Positions 24,227 to 34,995 are shown, counted from the first letter of the stretch. The stretch is 64,000 nt of DNA from AC-32 sp963736055 (GCA_963736055.1 CAVTNM010000008.1:1364001-1428000); one strand, 5' to 3'. The notes: generated by a model not told the origin, from the letters alone. Translations and numbers: made by a program.

Positions 24227-25693
24227 ATGGCGGCAGTCGAGGAGGTACTGGAAGGTCAGCAGTTCATCGCCGGCGAGTGGGTCCCGTCGTCCGGCGGCGA
24301 GACGTTCGACGATCTCGACCCGTTCACCGGCGACGCCGTCGGGCGGGTGGCGGCCGGCACGCGGGAAGACGCGCGGAAGGCCGTCGAAGCCTCGGCGGCC
24401 GCGTTTCCGGAGTGGTCGACCGCGCCTCCGGCCACCCGGCAGCAGGTCTTCCTCAAGGCGGCCGACGCTCTCGAGAGCAGGGGCGACGAGGTCGTCTCGC
24501 TGCTCGCCCGCGAAACGGGCGCCACCTTCGGCTTCGGCATGTTCCAGCTCCACTTCGTGGCCGGGCTGTTCCGCCAGGCGGCCGGGACCGCATACGCGTC
24601 GATGGGCGAGATCATCCCGTCGGACACCGGCGCGTTCGCGATGGGAATCCGGCGCCCGGTCGGCGTCGTCGGCGCGATCGCGCCCTGGAACGCGGCGCTG
24701 ATCCTCTCCGCGCGCTCGATCACCGCACCGCTCGTCCTCGGCAACGCCGTCGTGCTCAAGCCTTCCGAGCTCTCGCCGTACGTCGGCGGGCTGATGTGGG
24801 GCGAGATCTTCGCCGAGGCGGGGCTGCCGCCAGGAGTCCTCAACATCGTCGCGCACGCTCCCGGCGCAGCGGGCCCGATCGGCGACGAGCTGGTCGAGAG
24901 CCCCCACGTGCGCGTCATCAACTTCACCGGCTCGACGAATACCGGACGAATCCTCGCGGAGGCCGCGGGGCGCAACCTGAAGCGGCTCGTGCTCGAGCTC
25001 GGCGGCTACAACCCGCTGATCGTGCTCGGCGACGCCGACCTCGAGTTCGCGGTCAACGCGTCCGCGTTCGGCGCCTTCCTGCACCAGGGCCAGATCTGCA
25101 TGTCCGCGCGGCGGATCATCGTCGAGCGCCCGATCGCCGACGAGTTCGTGGAGCAGCTCGCCAAGAAGACGTCGGGCCTGAAGGCCGGCGACCCGAAGGA
25201 GCACGACACGATCATCGGCCCGTTGATCACCGAGCAGGCGCTCGAGCTGGTCAAGAGCCGCGTCGACGACGCGGTCGCCAAGGGCGCGAAGGTGATCGCA
25301 GGCGGCGAGGCCGTCGGGCCGTGCTACCAGGCGACGCTCCTGACGGACGTGCCGGAGGAGTCGGAGTTCGCGCAGCACGAGACCTTCGGCCCCGTTGCGG
25401 CGATCGAGGTCGTCGACTCGAGCGACGAGGCAGTCGAGCGGGCCAACGCCACCCCCTACGGGCTCGCGTCGGGCGTGATCACGAACGACGCCGACAAGGG
25501 GCTCGAGCTCGCGCAGCAGATCCAGGCCGGGATCGTCCACGTCAACGACCAGCCCGTCGGCGACGAGCCGCAGATGCCCTTCGGCGGCGTCAAGGACAGC
25601 GGCTGGGGACGCTTCGGGTCGACCGCGGCGATCAACGAGTTCACCAACCTGCACTGGATCACGGTCGGACGGCCGCATCCGTACCCGTTCTGA
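24227..25693 (+). CDS. Aldehyde dehydrogenase (benzaldehyde/vanillin dehydrogenase-like)
   Basis: 488 residues from ATG 24227 behind AAGGAAAGGAG. Standard ALDH motifs: PWNAALILSARSITAPLVLG (NAD binding), INFTGSTNTGRILAE, catalytic Glu in LVLELGGYNP, catalytic Cys in HQGQICMSARRIIVE, and the C-terminal MPFGGVKDSGWGRFGS. Length is normal. The SGWGRFG ending and the HQGQICMS block are those of vanillin/benzaldehyde-type enzymes. It is the first gene of the operon leading to PobA and protocatechuate 3,4-dioxygenase, so a 4-hydroxybenzaldehyde or vanillin substrate is likely. Confidence 0.88.
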   Translation: MAAVEEVLEGQQFIAGEWVPSSGGETFDDLDPFTGDAVGRVAAGTREDARKAVEASAAAFPEWSTAPPATRQQVFLKAADALESRGDEVVSLLARETGATFGFGMFQLHFVAGLFRQAAGTAYASMGEIIPSDTGAFAMGIRRPVGVVGAIAPWNAALILSARSITAPLVLGNAVVLKPSELSPYVGGLMWGEIFAEAGLPPGVLNIVAHAPGAAGPIGDELVESPHVRVINFTGSTNTGRILAEAAGRNLKRLVLELGGYNPLIVLGDADLEFAVNASAFGAFLHQGQICMSARRIIVERPIADEFVEQLAKKTSGLKAGDPKEHDTIIGPLITEQALELVKSRVDDAVAKGAKVIAGGEAVGPCYQATLLTDVPEESEFAQHETFGPVAAIEVVDSSDEAVERANATPYGLASGVITNDADKGLELAQQIQAGIVHVNDQPVGDEPQMPFGGVKDSGWGRFGSTAAINEFTNLHWITVGRPHPYPF

Positions 25694-25708
25694 GGCGCAG
25701 GGGCGGCG

Positions 25709-26563
25709 ATGGCGGAGATCGTCCCGCTCGCGGATGCGGTCACGGAGCTGGTGCGCGACGGCGACACCGTCGCCGCCGAGGGCTTCACGCACCTGATCCC
25801 GCACGCGGCCGGGCACGAGCTGATCCGCCAGCGTCGCCGCGAGCTGACGTTGATCCGGATGACCCCGGACGTGATCTACGACCAGCTGATCGGCATGGGC
25901 TGCGCGCGCAAGCTCGTGTTCTCGTGGGGCGGCAATCCCGGAGTCGGCTCGCTGCACCGCCTTCGGGACGCGGTCGAGCACGGCTGGCCGGCGCCGCTGG
26001 AGGTCGAGGAGCACTCCCACGCGGGCATGGCGGCCGCCTATGCGGCGGGAGCGGCGAACCTGCCGTTCGGGGTCCTGCGCGGCTACCGGGGCACCGATCT
26101 CGCGTCGCACACACGGGTGGCCCCGATCACCTGCCCCTTCACGGGCGAGGAGCTCGCCGCGGTGCCGGCGCACCGGCCGGACGTGGGCATCGTCCACGCG
26201 CAGCGGGCAGACCGGCGTGGGAACGTCCAGCTCTGGGGCATCCTGGGCGTCCAGAAGGAGACGATCCTCGCCTCCGACCGCTCGATCGTCACCGTCGAGG
26301 AGATCGTCGATGAGCTGGAGCCGCTCCCCGGGGCGATCGTGATTCCGGGCTGGTGCATCGGCGCGGTCGCGCACGTGCCGCGCGGCGCGCACCCGTCGTA
26401 CGCGCACGGCTACTACGACCGCGACAACGACTTCTACGTCGCCTGGGACGAGGTCAGCCGCGACCGCGACCGCTTCACGGCCTGGATGGAGCGGCACGTC
26501 CTGGCGACGAAGGACGCGGCCGAGTACCGCAGCAGCCTCGCGTCGGAGGGGATGGCCGCGTGA
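25709..26563 (+). CDS. pcaI: 3-oxoadipate CoA-transferase, alpha subunit
   Basis: 284 residues of the family I CoA-transferase alpha type (glutaconate/3-oxoadipate branch). Visible segments are VRDGDTVAAEGFTHLIPHAA, KLVFSWGGNPGVGSLHRLRD and the central GNVQLWGILGVQKE. The next gene, overlapping by 4 bases, is the beta subunit. Together they pass CoA from succinyl-CoA to 3-oxoadipate. The position directly before pcaHG, in a complete beta-ketoadipate operon, decides for 3-oxoadipate over glutaconate. Confidence 0.82.
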   Translation: MAEIVPLADAVTELVRDGDTVAAEGFTHLIPHAAGHELIRQRRRELTLIRMTPDVIYDQLIGMGCARKLVFSWGGNPGVGSLHRLRDAVEHGWPAPLEVEEHSHAGMAAAYAAGAANLPFGVLRGYRGTDLASHTRVAPITCPFTGEELAAVPAHRPDVGIVHAQRADRRGNVQLWGILGVQKETILASDRSIVTVEEIVDELEPLPGAIVIPGWCIGAVAHVPRGAHPSYAHGYYDRDNDFYVAWDEVSRDRDRFTAWMERHVLATKDAAEYRSSLASEGMAA

Positions 26564-27288
26564 GCAGCCCGACCCTCACCTACACCTCCGACGAGATGAT
26601 GGCCGTGGAGGCCGCGCGGCGCCTGCGCGACGGCGACGTCTGCTTCGTCGGGATCGGCCTGCCGAGCCTCGCTGCGAACCTCGCCCGGGCCACGCATGCG
26701 CCGGGCTGCGTGCTCATCTACGAGAGCGGCACGATCGGCTCGAAGCCGGCGGAGCTGCCGCTCTCGATCGGGGACGGCGAGCTGGCCGAGACCGCGGACG
26801 CGGTCGTGTCGGTGCCGGAGATGTTCGCCTACTGGCTCCAGGGCGGCCACATCGACGTCGGCTTCCTGAGCGCTGCCCAGATAGACCGGCACGGGAACCT
26901 GAACAGCACCGTGATCGGCGACTACGCGGCGCCGAAGGTGCGCCTCCCGGGCGGCGGCGGCGCCCCCGAGATCGCCACCTCGGCGCAGAAGGTCTTCGTG
27001 ATGCTGCGCCAGACGCCGAGGGCCTTCGTCGAGCGCCTCGACTTCCGCACCAGCACCGGCGACAAGGTCGCGGTCGTCGTCACCGACCTCGGGATCCTCG
27101 AGCCCGAGCCGGAGACGCGGGAGCTGACGCTGACCTCCGTGCACCCTGGGGTCGAGGTCGGGCAGGTGCGCGAGGCGACGGGCTGGGACCTCCGGGTCGC
27201 AGACGACCTCGGCGAGACCGTGCCGCCGGCAGAGGACGAGCTCGAAGCGCTGCGCGGGCTCAAGACGAAAGGGCGTGACCGAGAATGA
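26560..27288 (+). CDS. pcaJ: 3-oxoadipate CoA-transferase, beta subunit
   Basis: 242 residues from GTG 26560. VCFVGIGLPSLAANLARATH opens the fold, and LIYESGTIGSKPAELPLSIG holds the ESG motif whose Glu forms the glutamyl-CoA thioester. Later GHIDVGFLSAAQIDRHGNLN is typical of beta subunits. It overlaps pcaI upstream and pcaH downstream by 4 bases each. The thiolase PcaF that would finish the pathway is not in this window. Confidence 0.84.
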   Translation: MSSPTLTYTSDEMMAVEAARRLRDGDVCFVGIGLPSLAANLARATHAPGCVLIYESGTIGSKPAELPLSIGDGELAETADAVVSVPEMFAYWLQGGHIDVGFLSAAQIDRHGNLNSTVIGDYAAPKVRLPGGGGAPEIATSAQKVFVMLRQTPRAFVERLDFRTSTGDKVAVVVTDLGILEPEPETRELTLTSVHPGVEVGQVREATGWDLRVADDLGETVPPAEDELEALRGLKTKGRDRE

Positions 27289-28016
27289 GCCGAATCGAAG
27301 ACTCGCCGATCGTCCTGCCCGACGACCCGAGCTTCGGGCCGGAGGTGCAGGTCGACTACCCGGGCTACCGCTCGACACGCTGGCGTGCCCCGAGCCGGAC
27401 GCTCGCCGCGCTTCCGGAGGAGTTCCACGACCTCGCCGGGCCCGTCTTCGGCCCGGACGCGGTCGACGAGCACGACCACGACCTGACGCACGGCCACCCT
27501 GGGGAGCCGCTCGGCGAGCGGATCATCGTCAGCGGCACGCTGCAGGACGAGGACGGCCGGCCGCTGCCGGGCGCGCTGATCGAGGTCTGGCAGGCGAACG
27601 CGTGCGGCAGGTACCACCACGAAGTCGACCAGCATCCCGCGCCGCTCGACCCCAACTTCTCGGGCGGCGGCAGATGTCTCACCGACGCCGAGGGCCGCTA
27701 CCGGTTCGTGACGGTCAAGCCCGGCGCGTACCCGTGGGGCAACCACGAGAACGCGTGGCGGCCCGCGCACATCCACTTCTCGATCTTCGGCCGCCAGTTC
27801 GTGCAGCGCCTGGTGACGCAGATGTACTTCCCGGGCGACCCGCTCTTCGCCTACGACCCGATCTTCAACTCCGTGCGCGACCCGAAGTCGCGCGCGCTGC
27901 TCGTCGCGCGCTTCGATATCGACGCCACGCAGCCCGAGTGGGCGCTCGCGTACGACTGGGACATCGTGCTGGGCCGTGGCGGCAACGGAGCCACCCCGAT
28001 GGAGGACGGTCGATGA
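27285..28016 (+). CDS. pcaH: Protocatechuate 3,4-dioxygenase, beta subunit
   Basis: 243 residues, normal for PcaH. The non-haem Fe(III) ligands are visible: the first Tyr in ANACGRYHHEVDQ, and the second Tyr with two His in KPGAYPWGNHENAWRPAHIH. The N-terminus has the DYPGYRSTRWRAPSR segment typical of beta subunits. With PcaG it opens protocatechuate between the hydroxyls to 3-carboxy-cis,cis-muconate. It overlaps pcaJ and pcaG by 4 bases. Confidence 0.95.
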   Translation: MSRIEDSPIVLPDDPSFGPEVQVDYPGYRSTRWRAPSRTLAALPEEFHDLAGPVFGPDAVDEHDHDLTHGHPGEPLGERIIVSGTLQDEDGRPLPGALIEVWQANACGRYHHEVDQHPAPLDPNFSGGGRCLTDAEGRYRFVTVKPGAYPWGNHENAWRPAHIHFSIFGRQFVQRLVTQMYFPGDPLFAYDPIFNSVRDPKSRALLVARFDIDATQPEWALAYDWDIVLGRGGNGATPMEDGR

Positions 28017-28501
28017 CCCTTCCGCGCACGGCCTCGCAGACGGTCGGCCCCTACTACACGCTCGGGCTCTGCCGCCGTCCCGACAACGATCTTGCCAACC
28101 GGCACGATGCCGGCGCCGTTCAGCTCATCGGCGAGCTGCTCGACGGTGAGGGGACGCCGATCAACGACGGCCTGATCGAGATCTGGGACGCTGCCGGCGG
28201 TCGCTGGGGCCGGAGCGGCACGGACGCGGACGGCCGGTTCTCGTTCGTCGTGACGAAGCCGGAGGCGCTGCCGGGGCAGGCACCCCGCTTCGACATGTTC
28301 GTGTTCGCCCGCGGCCTCCTGAGGCACCAGCTGACCAGGGTCTACTTCCCGGACGAGCTCGAGGCCAACGCCGGCGATCCCGTCTTGTCGACCCTCGACG
28401 AGGACGAGCGGGCCACATTGGTCGCCGAGCAGGAGGACGGCGCGTTCCGCTTCGACGTCCACATGCAGGGCGAGCGAGCGACCGTCTTCTTCGAGCATTG
28501 A
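28013..28501 (+). CDS. pcaG: Protocatechuate 3,4-dioxygenase, alpha subunit
   Basis: 162 residues. RTASQTVGPYYTLGLCRRPD is the start typical of alpha subunits, and IEIWDAAGGRWGRSGTDADG the structural core. The iron ligands lie in the beta chain; alpha chains keep the fold but not the metal site, as here. It starts inside the pcaH stop (ATGA) and its own stop overlaps the TTG start of pcaB, so the three are tightly coupled. Confidence 0.93.
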   Translation: MTLPRTASQTVGPYYTLGLCRRPDNDLANRHDAGAVQLIGELLDGEGTPINDGLIEIWDAAGGRWGRSGTDADGRFSFVVTKPEALPGQAPRFDMFVFARGLLRHQLTRVYFPDELEANAGDPVLSTLDEDERATLVAEQEDGAFRFDVHMQGERATVFFEH

Positions 28502-29754
28502 CGATCTTCGCCTCGATCGCCGTGCCGGCGGAGCTGCGCGAGGCCACGGCCGGGCCTGCCTGGCTGGAGGCGATGCTCGCGGCCGAGCGGGCGCTCGCGG
28601 AGGCCGAGGCTCAGGCGGGCGCGATCCCTGCGGAGGCGGCAGGCCGGATCGCGGAGGGCTGCCGCGCCGAGCTCTTCGACCTCGGGCAGCTCCTCGAGCA
28701 GGGCCACGCGGCCGGAAATCCCGTTGAGCCGCTCGTGCGGGCCCTGCGCGAGGCCGTCGGCGGCGACGCCGCCCGCTACGTCCACTGGGGTGCGACGAGC
28801 CAGGACATTCTCGACACGGCTGCGATGCTGGTCGCACGACGGGCCCTCGGGCTCATCCTGGGGGACGTCGACCGCGTCGCGGCGGCCTGCGCACGCCACG
28901 CGCGCGAGCAGCGGGAGACGACGATGGCCGCCCGCACTCTGCTGCAGCAGGCCGTCCCGACGACGTTCGGGCTCAAGTCGGCCGGCTGGCTCGTCGGGGT
29001 CGTCGAGGCCGGCAGCGGGCTCCGGCGCATCCTGGCCGAGCGGCTGGCCGTCGAGCTGGGCGGTGCGGCCGGCACGCTCGCGGCGCTCGGCGAACGAGGC
29101 CCCGAGGTCGTACGTCGCTTCGCTGAGCAGCTGGAGCTGCACGAGCCGCCGCTGCCGTGGCACTCCAACCGCGTCCGCGTCGCGGAGCTCGGCTCCGCGC
29201 TCGCGATCGCCGCGGGGGCGCTGGCGAAGATCGGGCTCGACGTTGCCCTGCTCGCGCAGACCGAGGTGGCCGAGGTCGCCCCGCCGGCAGGAGGCGGGTC
29301 GTCGACGATGCCCCAGAAGCGGAACCCCGTCGGCTCGGCGCTCGCCGTCGCCTGTGCCCGGCTCGTGACCGCGGACGCCGCGGTGCTGGCGGGAGGGCTG
29401 GTCCAGGAGCACGAGCGGGCGCTCGGCGGGTGGCACGCCGAGTGGGACGCGCTCTCGAGGGCCCTGGCCCTCACGGGCGGCGCCGCGGCGTCCGTGGCCG
29501 AGCTGCTCGAGGGCTTGACGGTCGACGTCGAGCGGATGCGGGCGAACCTCGACGAGTCTGCGCTCTCGGAGCGGGCGGTCTTCGAGCTCGGGCTCGAGCG
29601 GGACGCTCTCGAGGGGCGCCCTCTGCGCGAGGCGCTCGCGGAAGCGCTGCCTCCGGAGCAGGTCGACGCCGCGCTCGACCCGGCCGGCTATCTCGGCTCC
29701 GCCGACGTGTTCGTCGATCGCGCGCTCGCCCTCTACGAGGAGGCGCAGACGTGA
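28498..29754 (+). CDS. pcaB: 3-carboxy-cis,cis-muconate cycloisomerase
   Basis: 418 residues from TTG 28498, which overlaps the pcaG stop. It belongs to the fumarase/aspartase superfamily: HWGATSQDILDTAAML near residue 100, AARTLLQQAVPTTFGLK in the middle and the signature loop GGGSSTMPQKRNPVGSALA with the catalytic Ser region. It lactonises 3-carboxymuconate to 4-carboxymuconolactone, the step after PcaGH. Slightly shorter at the C-terminus than the 450-residue Pseudomonas enzyme, as in many actinobacteria. Confidence 0.92.
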   Translation: MTIFASIAVPAELREATAGPAWLEAMLAAERALAEAEAQAGAIPAEAAGRIAEGCRAELFDLGQLLEQGHAAGNPVEPLVRALREAVGGDAARYVHWGATSQDILDTAAMLVARRALGLILGDVDRVAAACARHAREQRETTMAARTLLQQAVPTTFGLKSAGWLVGVVEAGSGLRRILAERLAVELGGAAGTLAALGERGPEVVRRFAEQLELHEPPLPWHSNRVRVAELGSALAIAAGALAKIGLDVALLAQTEVAEVAPPAGGGSSTMPQKRNPVGSALAVACARLVTADAAVLAGGLVQEHERALGGWHAEWDALSRALALTGGAAASVAELLEGLTVDVERMRANLDESALSERAVFELGLERDALEGRPLREALAEALPPEQVDAALDPAGYLGSADVFVDRALALYEEAQT

Positions 29755-30521
29755 GGCTCCACCATCGCTTCGACGGGGACGAGCAGGCTCCGGTGCTCCT
29801 GCTCTCGGGCGCGCTCGCGACGACACTCGAGCTCTGGGACGACAACGTCGCCGCGCTGACATCGCGGTACCGAATCCTCCGCTACGACCATCGAGGCCAC
29901 GGCCGCTCGCCGGTTCCTGACGGGCCGTACACGGTCGAGGAGCTCGCGGAGGATGCGCTCGAGCTGCTCGATCAGCTCGGGCTCGAGCGCGTCTCGTTCT
30001 GCGGGGTCTCGCTCGGCGGTGCGGTCGGGATGGCGCTCGCCCTCCGGGCCCCCGAGCGGCTCGAGCACCTGACCCTCTGCTGCACGTCGGCCCAGTTCGC
30101 ACCGCCCGAGAAGTGGGTCGAGCGAGCGCGGATCGCTCGTGCCGACGGCCTCGGGCCGCTCGTCGAGGGGACGCTCGAGCGCTGGTTCACTCCCGCGTTC
30201 CGTGCCGGGCAGCGGGAGGTCGTCGCACGCTTCCGCGACCTGATCCTCGCGACCCCGAGCGAGGGCTATGCCGCTTGCTGCGACGCTCTCGCGGTCTGGG
30301 ACGCGCGGGGGCGCCTCGGCCCGATCACCGTCGAGACGCTGGTGATCGCCGCCGCCGACGATCCGTCAACGCCGCCCGAGCAGCTGGCCGCGATCGCCGA
30401 GGAGATCCCGAGCGCGGAGCTCGTGCTCGTGCCCGACGCGGCGCATCTCGTCAACGTCGAGCAACCCGGGGCGTTCGCGGACGCGATCCTCGGTCCCGCC
30501 CGACTGGAGGAGGCAGGATGA
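29751..30521 (+). CDS. pcaD: 3-oxoadipate enol-lactonase
   Basis: 256 residues from GTG 29751, overlapping pcaB by 4 bases. An alpha/beta hydrolase with LLLSGALATTLELWDDNVAA, YDHRGHGRSPVPDGPYTVEE, the nucleophile in FCGVSLGGAVGMALAL and the catalytic His in VPDAAHLVNVEQPGAF. It opens 3-oxoadipate enol-lactone to 3-oxoadipate. Here it is separate from PcaC; many actinobacteria have a fused PcaL. Confidence 0.9.
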   Translation: MRLHHRFDGDEQAPVLLLSGALATTLELWDDNVAALTSRYRILRYDHRGHGRSPVPDGPYTVEELAEDALELLDQLGLERVSFCGVSLGGAVGMALALRAPERLEHLTLCCTSAQFAPPEKWVERARIARADGLGPLVEGTLERWFTPAFRAGQREVVARFRDLILATPSEGYAACCDALAVWDARGRLGPITVETLVIAAADDPSTPPEQLAAIAEEIPSAELVLVPDAAHLVNVEQPGAFADAILGPARLEEAG

Positions 30522-30896
30522 GCGACCCGCTGCACGACCGGGGGATGAAGACACGTCGCGAGGTGCTCGGCGACGAGCACGTCGACGCGGCGGTCGAGCG
30601 GACGACCGAGTTCACGGCCGATTTCCAGGATCTGATCACGCGCTACGCCTGGGGCGAGATCTGGTCGCGGCCCGGGCTCGACCGGCGCACCCGCAGCTGC
30701 ATCACCCTCGATCGCGCTGATCGCCCTGAACCGCGAGTCCGAGCTCGCCATGCACGTGCGCGCGGCGCTGCGGAACGGGGTCACCCGTGACGAGATCAAG
30801 GAGGTGCTGCTGCAGAGCGCGATCTACTGCGGTGTGCCGGCCGCGAACGGCGCCTTCGCGATCGCGCAGCAGGTCTTCGACGAAGACGGCGGGTGA
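30518..30896 (+). pseudogene. pcaC: 4-carboxymuconolactone decarboxylase, one frame break
   Basis: Starts ATG 30518 inside the pcaD stop. The first frame gives GMKTRREVLGDEHVDAAVER and DLITRYAWGEIWSRPGLDRR. After RSCITL near 30709 the frame shifts by one extra base into IALIALNRESELAMHVRAAL and IYCGVPAANGAFAIAQQVF, the rest of an otherwise complete CMD-family protein of about 125 residues. Removing one G restores it, so I expect a sequence error. It decarboxylates 4-carboxymuconolactone to the enol-lactone, the PcaD substrate. Its stop overlaps the pobA start. Confidence 0.85.
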
Positions 30897-32074
30897 CCAC
30901 GACCCGCACGCAGGTGGGAATCGTCGGCGCCGGCCCGGCGGGGCTGACGCTCGCGCGGCTGCTCGAGCGCGCGGGGATCGAGTCGGTCGTGCTCGAGGAC
31001 CGCAGCCGCGACTACGTCGAGCACCGGATCCGGGCGGGCGTGCTCGAGCAGCGCACCGTCGAGCTGCTGACGGAGGCGGGCGTCGCCGACCGCTTGCACC
31101 GCGAAGGCATCGTCCACCACGGGATCGAGCTCCAGTTCGACGGCGAGCGCCATCGGATCCCGCTCAGCGAGCTCGCCGATGGGCGCACGATCGTGATCTA
31201 CGGACAGACCGAGGTCGTCAAGGACCTGATCGCCGCGCGGCTGGAGAGCGGGCTGCCGCTGCTCTTCGAGGTCGACGACGTCAGCGTGCACGAGCTCGAG
31301 ACCGAGCGGCCGCGGATCCGCTTCGCCCACGATGGCGAGCGGCACGAGCTCGAGTGCGACGTGATCGCCGGCTGCGACGGCTTCCACGGCATCTGCCGCC
31401 CGAGCATCCCGGGCGGCGTCCTGAGCTCGTTCTCGCGCGACTACCCCTTCGGCTGGCTCGGCATCCTCGCCGAGGTCGCGCCCTCGAGCGAGGAGCTCGT
31501 CTACGCGCACAACGAGAGCGGGTTCGCGCTGCTCAGCCTGCGCTCCCCGAGCCTCAGCCGCCTGTACCTCCAGTGCGAGCCGGACGAGAACATCGACGAG
31601 TGGCCGGACGACCGGATCTGGGCCGAGCTCCAGCGCCGCCTCGGCGTCGAGGGCTGGACGCTCGCCGAGGGCCCGATCCTCGAGAAGGGCGTGACGGGCA
31701 TGCGCAGCTTCGTGGTCGAGCCGATGCAGTACGGGCGGCTCTTCCTCGCAGGCGACGCCGCGCACATCGTTCCGCCGACGGGGGCCAAGGGACTGAACCT
31801 CGCGATCGCGGACATCCGCGTCCTCGCGGAGGCGCTCGTGGCCTGGTACGAGACCGGGAGCGACGCGCTCCTGGAGCAGTACTCGGCCACCTGCCTGCGC
31901 CGGGTCTGGCGCGCGGAGCACTTCTCCTGGTGGATGACCTCGATGCTGCACCGGCTGCCGGGTCACGACCCGTTCGACCTCAAGCTCCAGCTCTCGCAGC
32001 TGCGCTACGTCGCGACCTCGCGCGAGGCCGCCGCGAGCCTCGCCGAGAACTACGTCGGTCTCGAGTTCGAGTAA
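30893..32074 (+). CDS. pobA: 4-hydroxybenzoate 3-monooxygenase
   Basis: 393 residues from GTG 30893, the PobA length. FAD-binding GxGxxG is VGIVGAGPAGLTLARLLERA; DYVEHRIRAGVLEQRTVELL is the substrate-side segment typical of PobA, and LFLAGDAAHIVPPTGAKGLN the GD motif. It hydroxylates 4-hydroxybenzoate to protocatechuate with NAD(P)H and O2, feeding PcaGH from the same operon. The fragment GYxxP-type active-site Tyr region (KGVTGMRSF, VVEPMQYGR) fits as well. Confidence 0.93.
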   Translation: MTTTRTQVGIVGAGPAGLTLARLLERAGIESVVLEDRSRDYVEHRIRAGVLEQRTVELLTEAGVADRLHREGIVHHGIELQFDGERHRIPLSELADGRTIVIYGQTEVVKDLIAARLESGLPLLFEVDDVSVHELETERPRIRFAHDGERHELECDVIAGCDGFHGICRPSIPGGVLSSFSRDYPFGWLGILAEVAPSSEELVYAHNESGFALLSLRSPSLSRLYLQCEPDENIDEWPDDRIWAELQRRLGVEGWTLAEGPILEKGVTGMRSFVVEPMQYGRLFLAGDAAHIVPPTGAKGLNLAIADIRVLAEALVAWYETGSDALLEQYSATCLRRVWRAEHFSWWMTSMLHRLPGHDPFDLKLQLSQLRYVATSREAAASLAENYVGLEFE

Positions 32075-32077
32075 GCC

Positions 32078-32515
32078 GTGATCCGGGTCGAGCACAGCGT
32101 CGAGATCTCGCGCGCGCCCGGAGAGGTGTTCGCGCGGCTGACCGACGTCGAACGGCTTCCGGAGTGGCAGTCGAGCGCCATCGACGTGCGAGCGGAGGGG
32201 CCGCTGGCGCTGGGCTCGCGCATCTTCGAGAAGCGCCGTCTCATGGGGCGTGAGCTGCACAACGAGCTCGAGGTGGTCGCGTTCGACCCGCCCAGGCGCC
32301 TGGTGCTGCGCTCGCTCGGCGGCCCGGTCAAGCTCACGATCGACCACGAGCTCGCCGCCGCCGATAGCGGCACCAAGGTCACGATCTCGGTGAGCGGCGA
32401 GGCGGGCATGCTGATGAAGCTGGCGGAGCCGATGCTCGCCCACACGGCCGAGGCGGAGCTCCGCGGAGATTTCGCGCGGCTGAAGGCCCTCCTGGAGGGC
32501 GGCGCAACAGCGTAG
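32078..32515 (+). CDS. SRPBCC-family protein (polyketide cyclase / START-like)
   Basis: 145 residues from GTG 32078, three bases after pobA. The pattern EISRAPGEVFARLTDVERLP with WQSSAIDV, FEKRRLMGRELHNELEVVAF and a long C-terminal helix is that of the small helix-grip fold that binds hydrophobic ligands. No catalytic residues can be assigned. It is the last gene of the pca/pob operon, so it may bind an aromatic ligand, but such proteins are abundant and diverse. Confidence 0.75.
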   Translation: MIRVEHSVEISRAPGEVFARLTDVERLPEWQSSAIDVRAEGPLALGSRIFEKRRLMGRELHNELEVVAFDPPRRLVLRSLGGPVKLTIDHELAAADSGTKVTISVSGEAGMLMKLAEPMLAHTAEAELRGDFARLKALLEGGATA

Positions 32516-32521
32516 GGCTAT

Positions 32522-32541
32522 CCGGGCCTGTCGAAGGCCGG
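32522..32541. terminator. Possible bidirectional hairpin between convergent genes
   Basis: CCGGGCCT and AGGCCGG pair with one bulged G around a short loop in the 36-base gap between the SRPBCC gene (plus) and the NTF2-like gene (minus). Weak on its own; the location between convergent stops is the main support. Confidence 0.3.
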
Positions 32542-32551
32542 CAGCCTGCGC

Positions 32552-32923
32552 CTAGCCCACCACGCGCATCTCCCAGCGGCTGATTTTGCCGTCTCGAATC
32601 GTCACCTCGATCCGCCGGAGGCGCTCGTGGGCGAACTCGCCGGTCTGCTTCCACCGGTAGACCTCGCGCACGTCGCATCCAACGCGGCCATCACCGAGGT
32701 CTTCCACCTCGCCCAGCTCCACCTCGGCATCGAGGTTCTCCGGCGGGAGGCCCCAGATCAGCTCCTTCCGCACCTCATCGATTCCGCGCAGCGTTCGCAT
32801 TGGAACGACCCATTCCACGTCCTGCGCAAGGAGTGCGTACACCGGCTCGCGGTCACCAGTCTTCAGCGAAGCCCCGGCCGCGCGCAGACACCGAGTCGCG
32901 ATCTCGACCTCCTCGTTACCCAT
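32552..32923 (-). CDS. NTF2-like (SnoaL/limonene-epoxide-hydrolase fold) protein
   Basis: 123 residues if started at ATG 32923 (MGNEEVEIATRC); the frame is open further but those residues are not family-like. LKTGDREPVYALLAQDVEWV and RGIDEVRKELIWG, then a beta-rich second half ending IEVTIRDGKISRWEMRVVG, are typical of SnoaL-like domains. Function cannot be told: members include isomerases, hydrolases and ligand-binding proteins. It is convergent with the pca operon and not obviously part of it. Confidence 0.65.
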   Translation of the reverse strand: MGNEEVEIATRCLRAAGASLKTGDREPVYALLAQDVEWVVPMRTLRGIDEVRKELIWGLPPENLDAEVELGEVEDLGDGRVGCDVREVYRWKQTGEFAHERLRRIEVTIRDGKISRWEMRVVG

Positions 32924-33210
32924 CGAATCCGATCTTAGACCCCGGATGACCCCGGAGGAATGCTGTCGCATGCGATCCTCGCGGCCCAGAGTCGCAAGGA
33001 GCTCGCAGGGATGCACGGCTGACGGATCGGGCCTCCGGCGCAGATCGACCGGAGGCCATAGCGTGACTTAGCCGTGAATCCGAAACCCACACCACCGATG
33101 TAGCGGTGAATGGATCCAAAACCGACCGGTTTACTAAACGAAAGAGTGGAAAGTCCGCTAGTACGGTCGACTTCGGATCCGAGATATGACACGATCAGGA
33201 GGTGACGCGT

Positions 33211-33393
33211 TTGCTTTCGAGACTGAAGGGCCGGGATCGGCTTGTCGAGCGAAACGGGAACGGCAGCGCTCCGGCGCACGCTTCCGCCTCCGCCACGAGG
33301 CCCTCGGCGCGCGCCCGGTACGTCGTCACGGCCGCTGAGTCGGCTCCGTGCACATGCCCGGAGTTCTGCGAGCGCGACCACGAGAACGAGTAG
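33211..33393 (+). CDS. Small basic protein with a Cys-rich tail, unknown function
   Basis: About 60 residues. TTG 33211 is the better start because AGGAGG at 33197-33202 lies eight bases upstream; GTG 33202 overlaps that site. The N-terminal half is basic and Ala/Ser-rich; the end is APCTCPEFCERDHENE, with three Cys, a His and acids that could bind a metal. It ends six bases before the malate synthase start, so it probably shares that transcript. I do not recognise a family. Confidence 0.45.
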   Translation: MLSRLKGRDRLVERNGNGSAPAHASASATRPSARARYVVTAAESAPCTCPEFCERDHENE

Positions 33394-33399
33394 CCGCAC

Positions 33400-34987
<1,588 letters not shown>

Positions 34988-34995
<8 letters not shown>

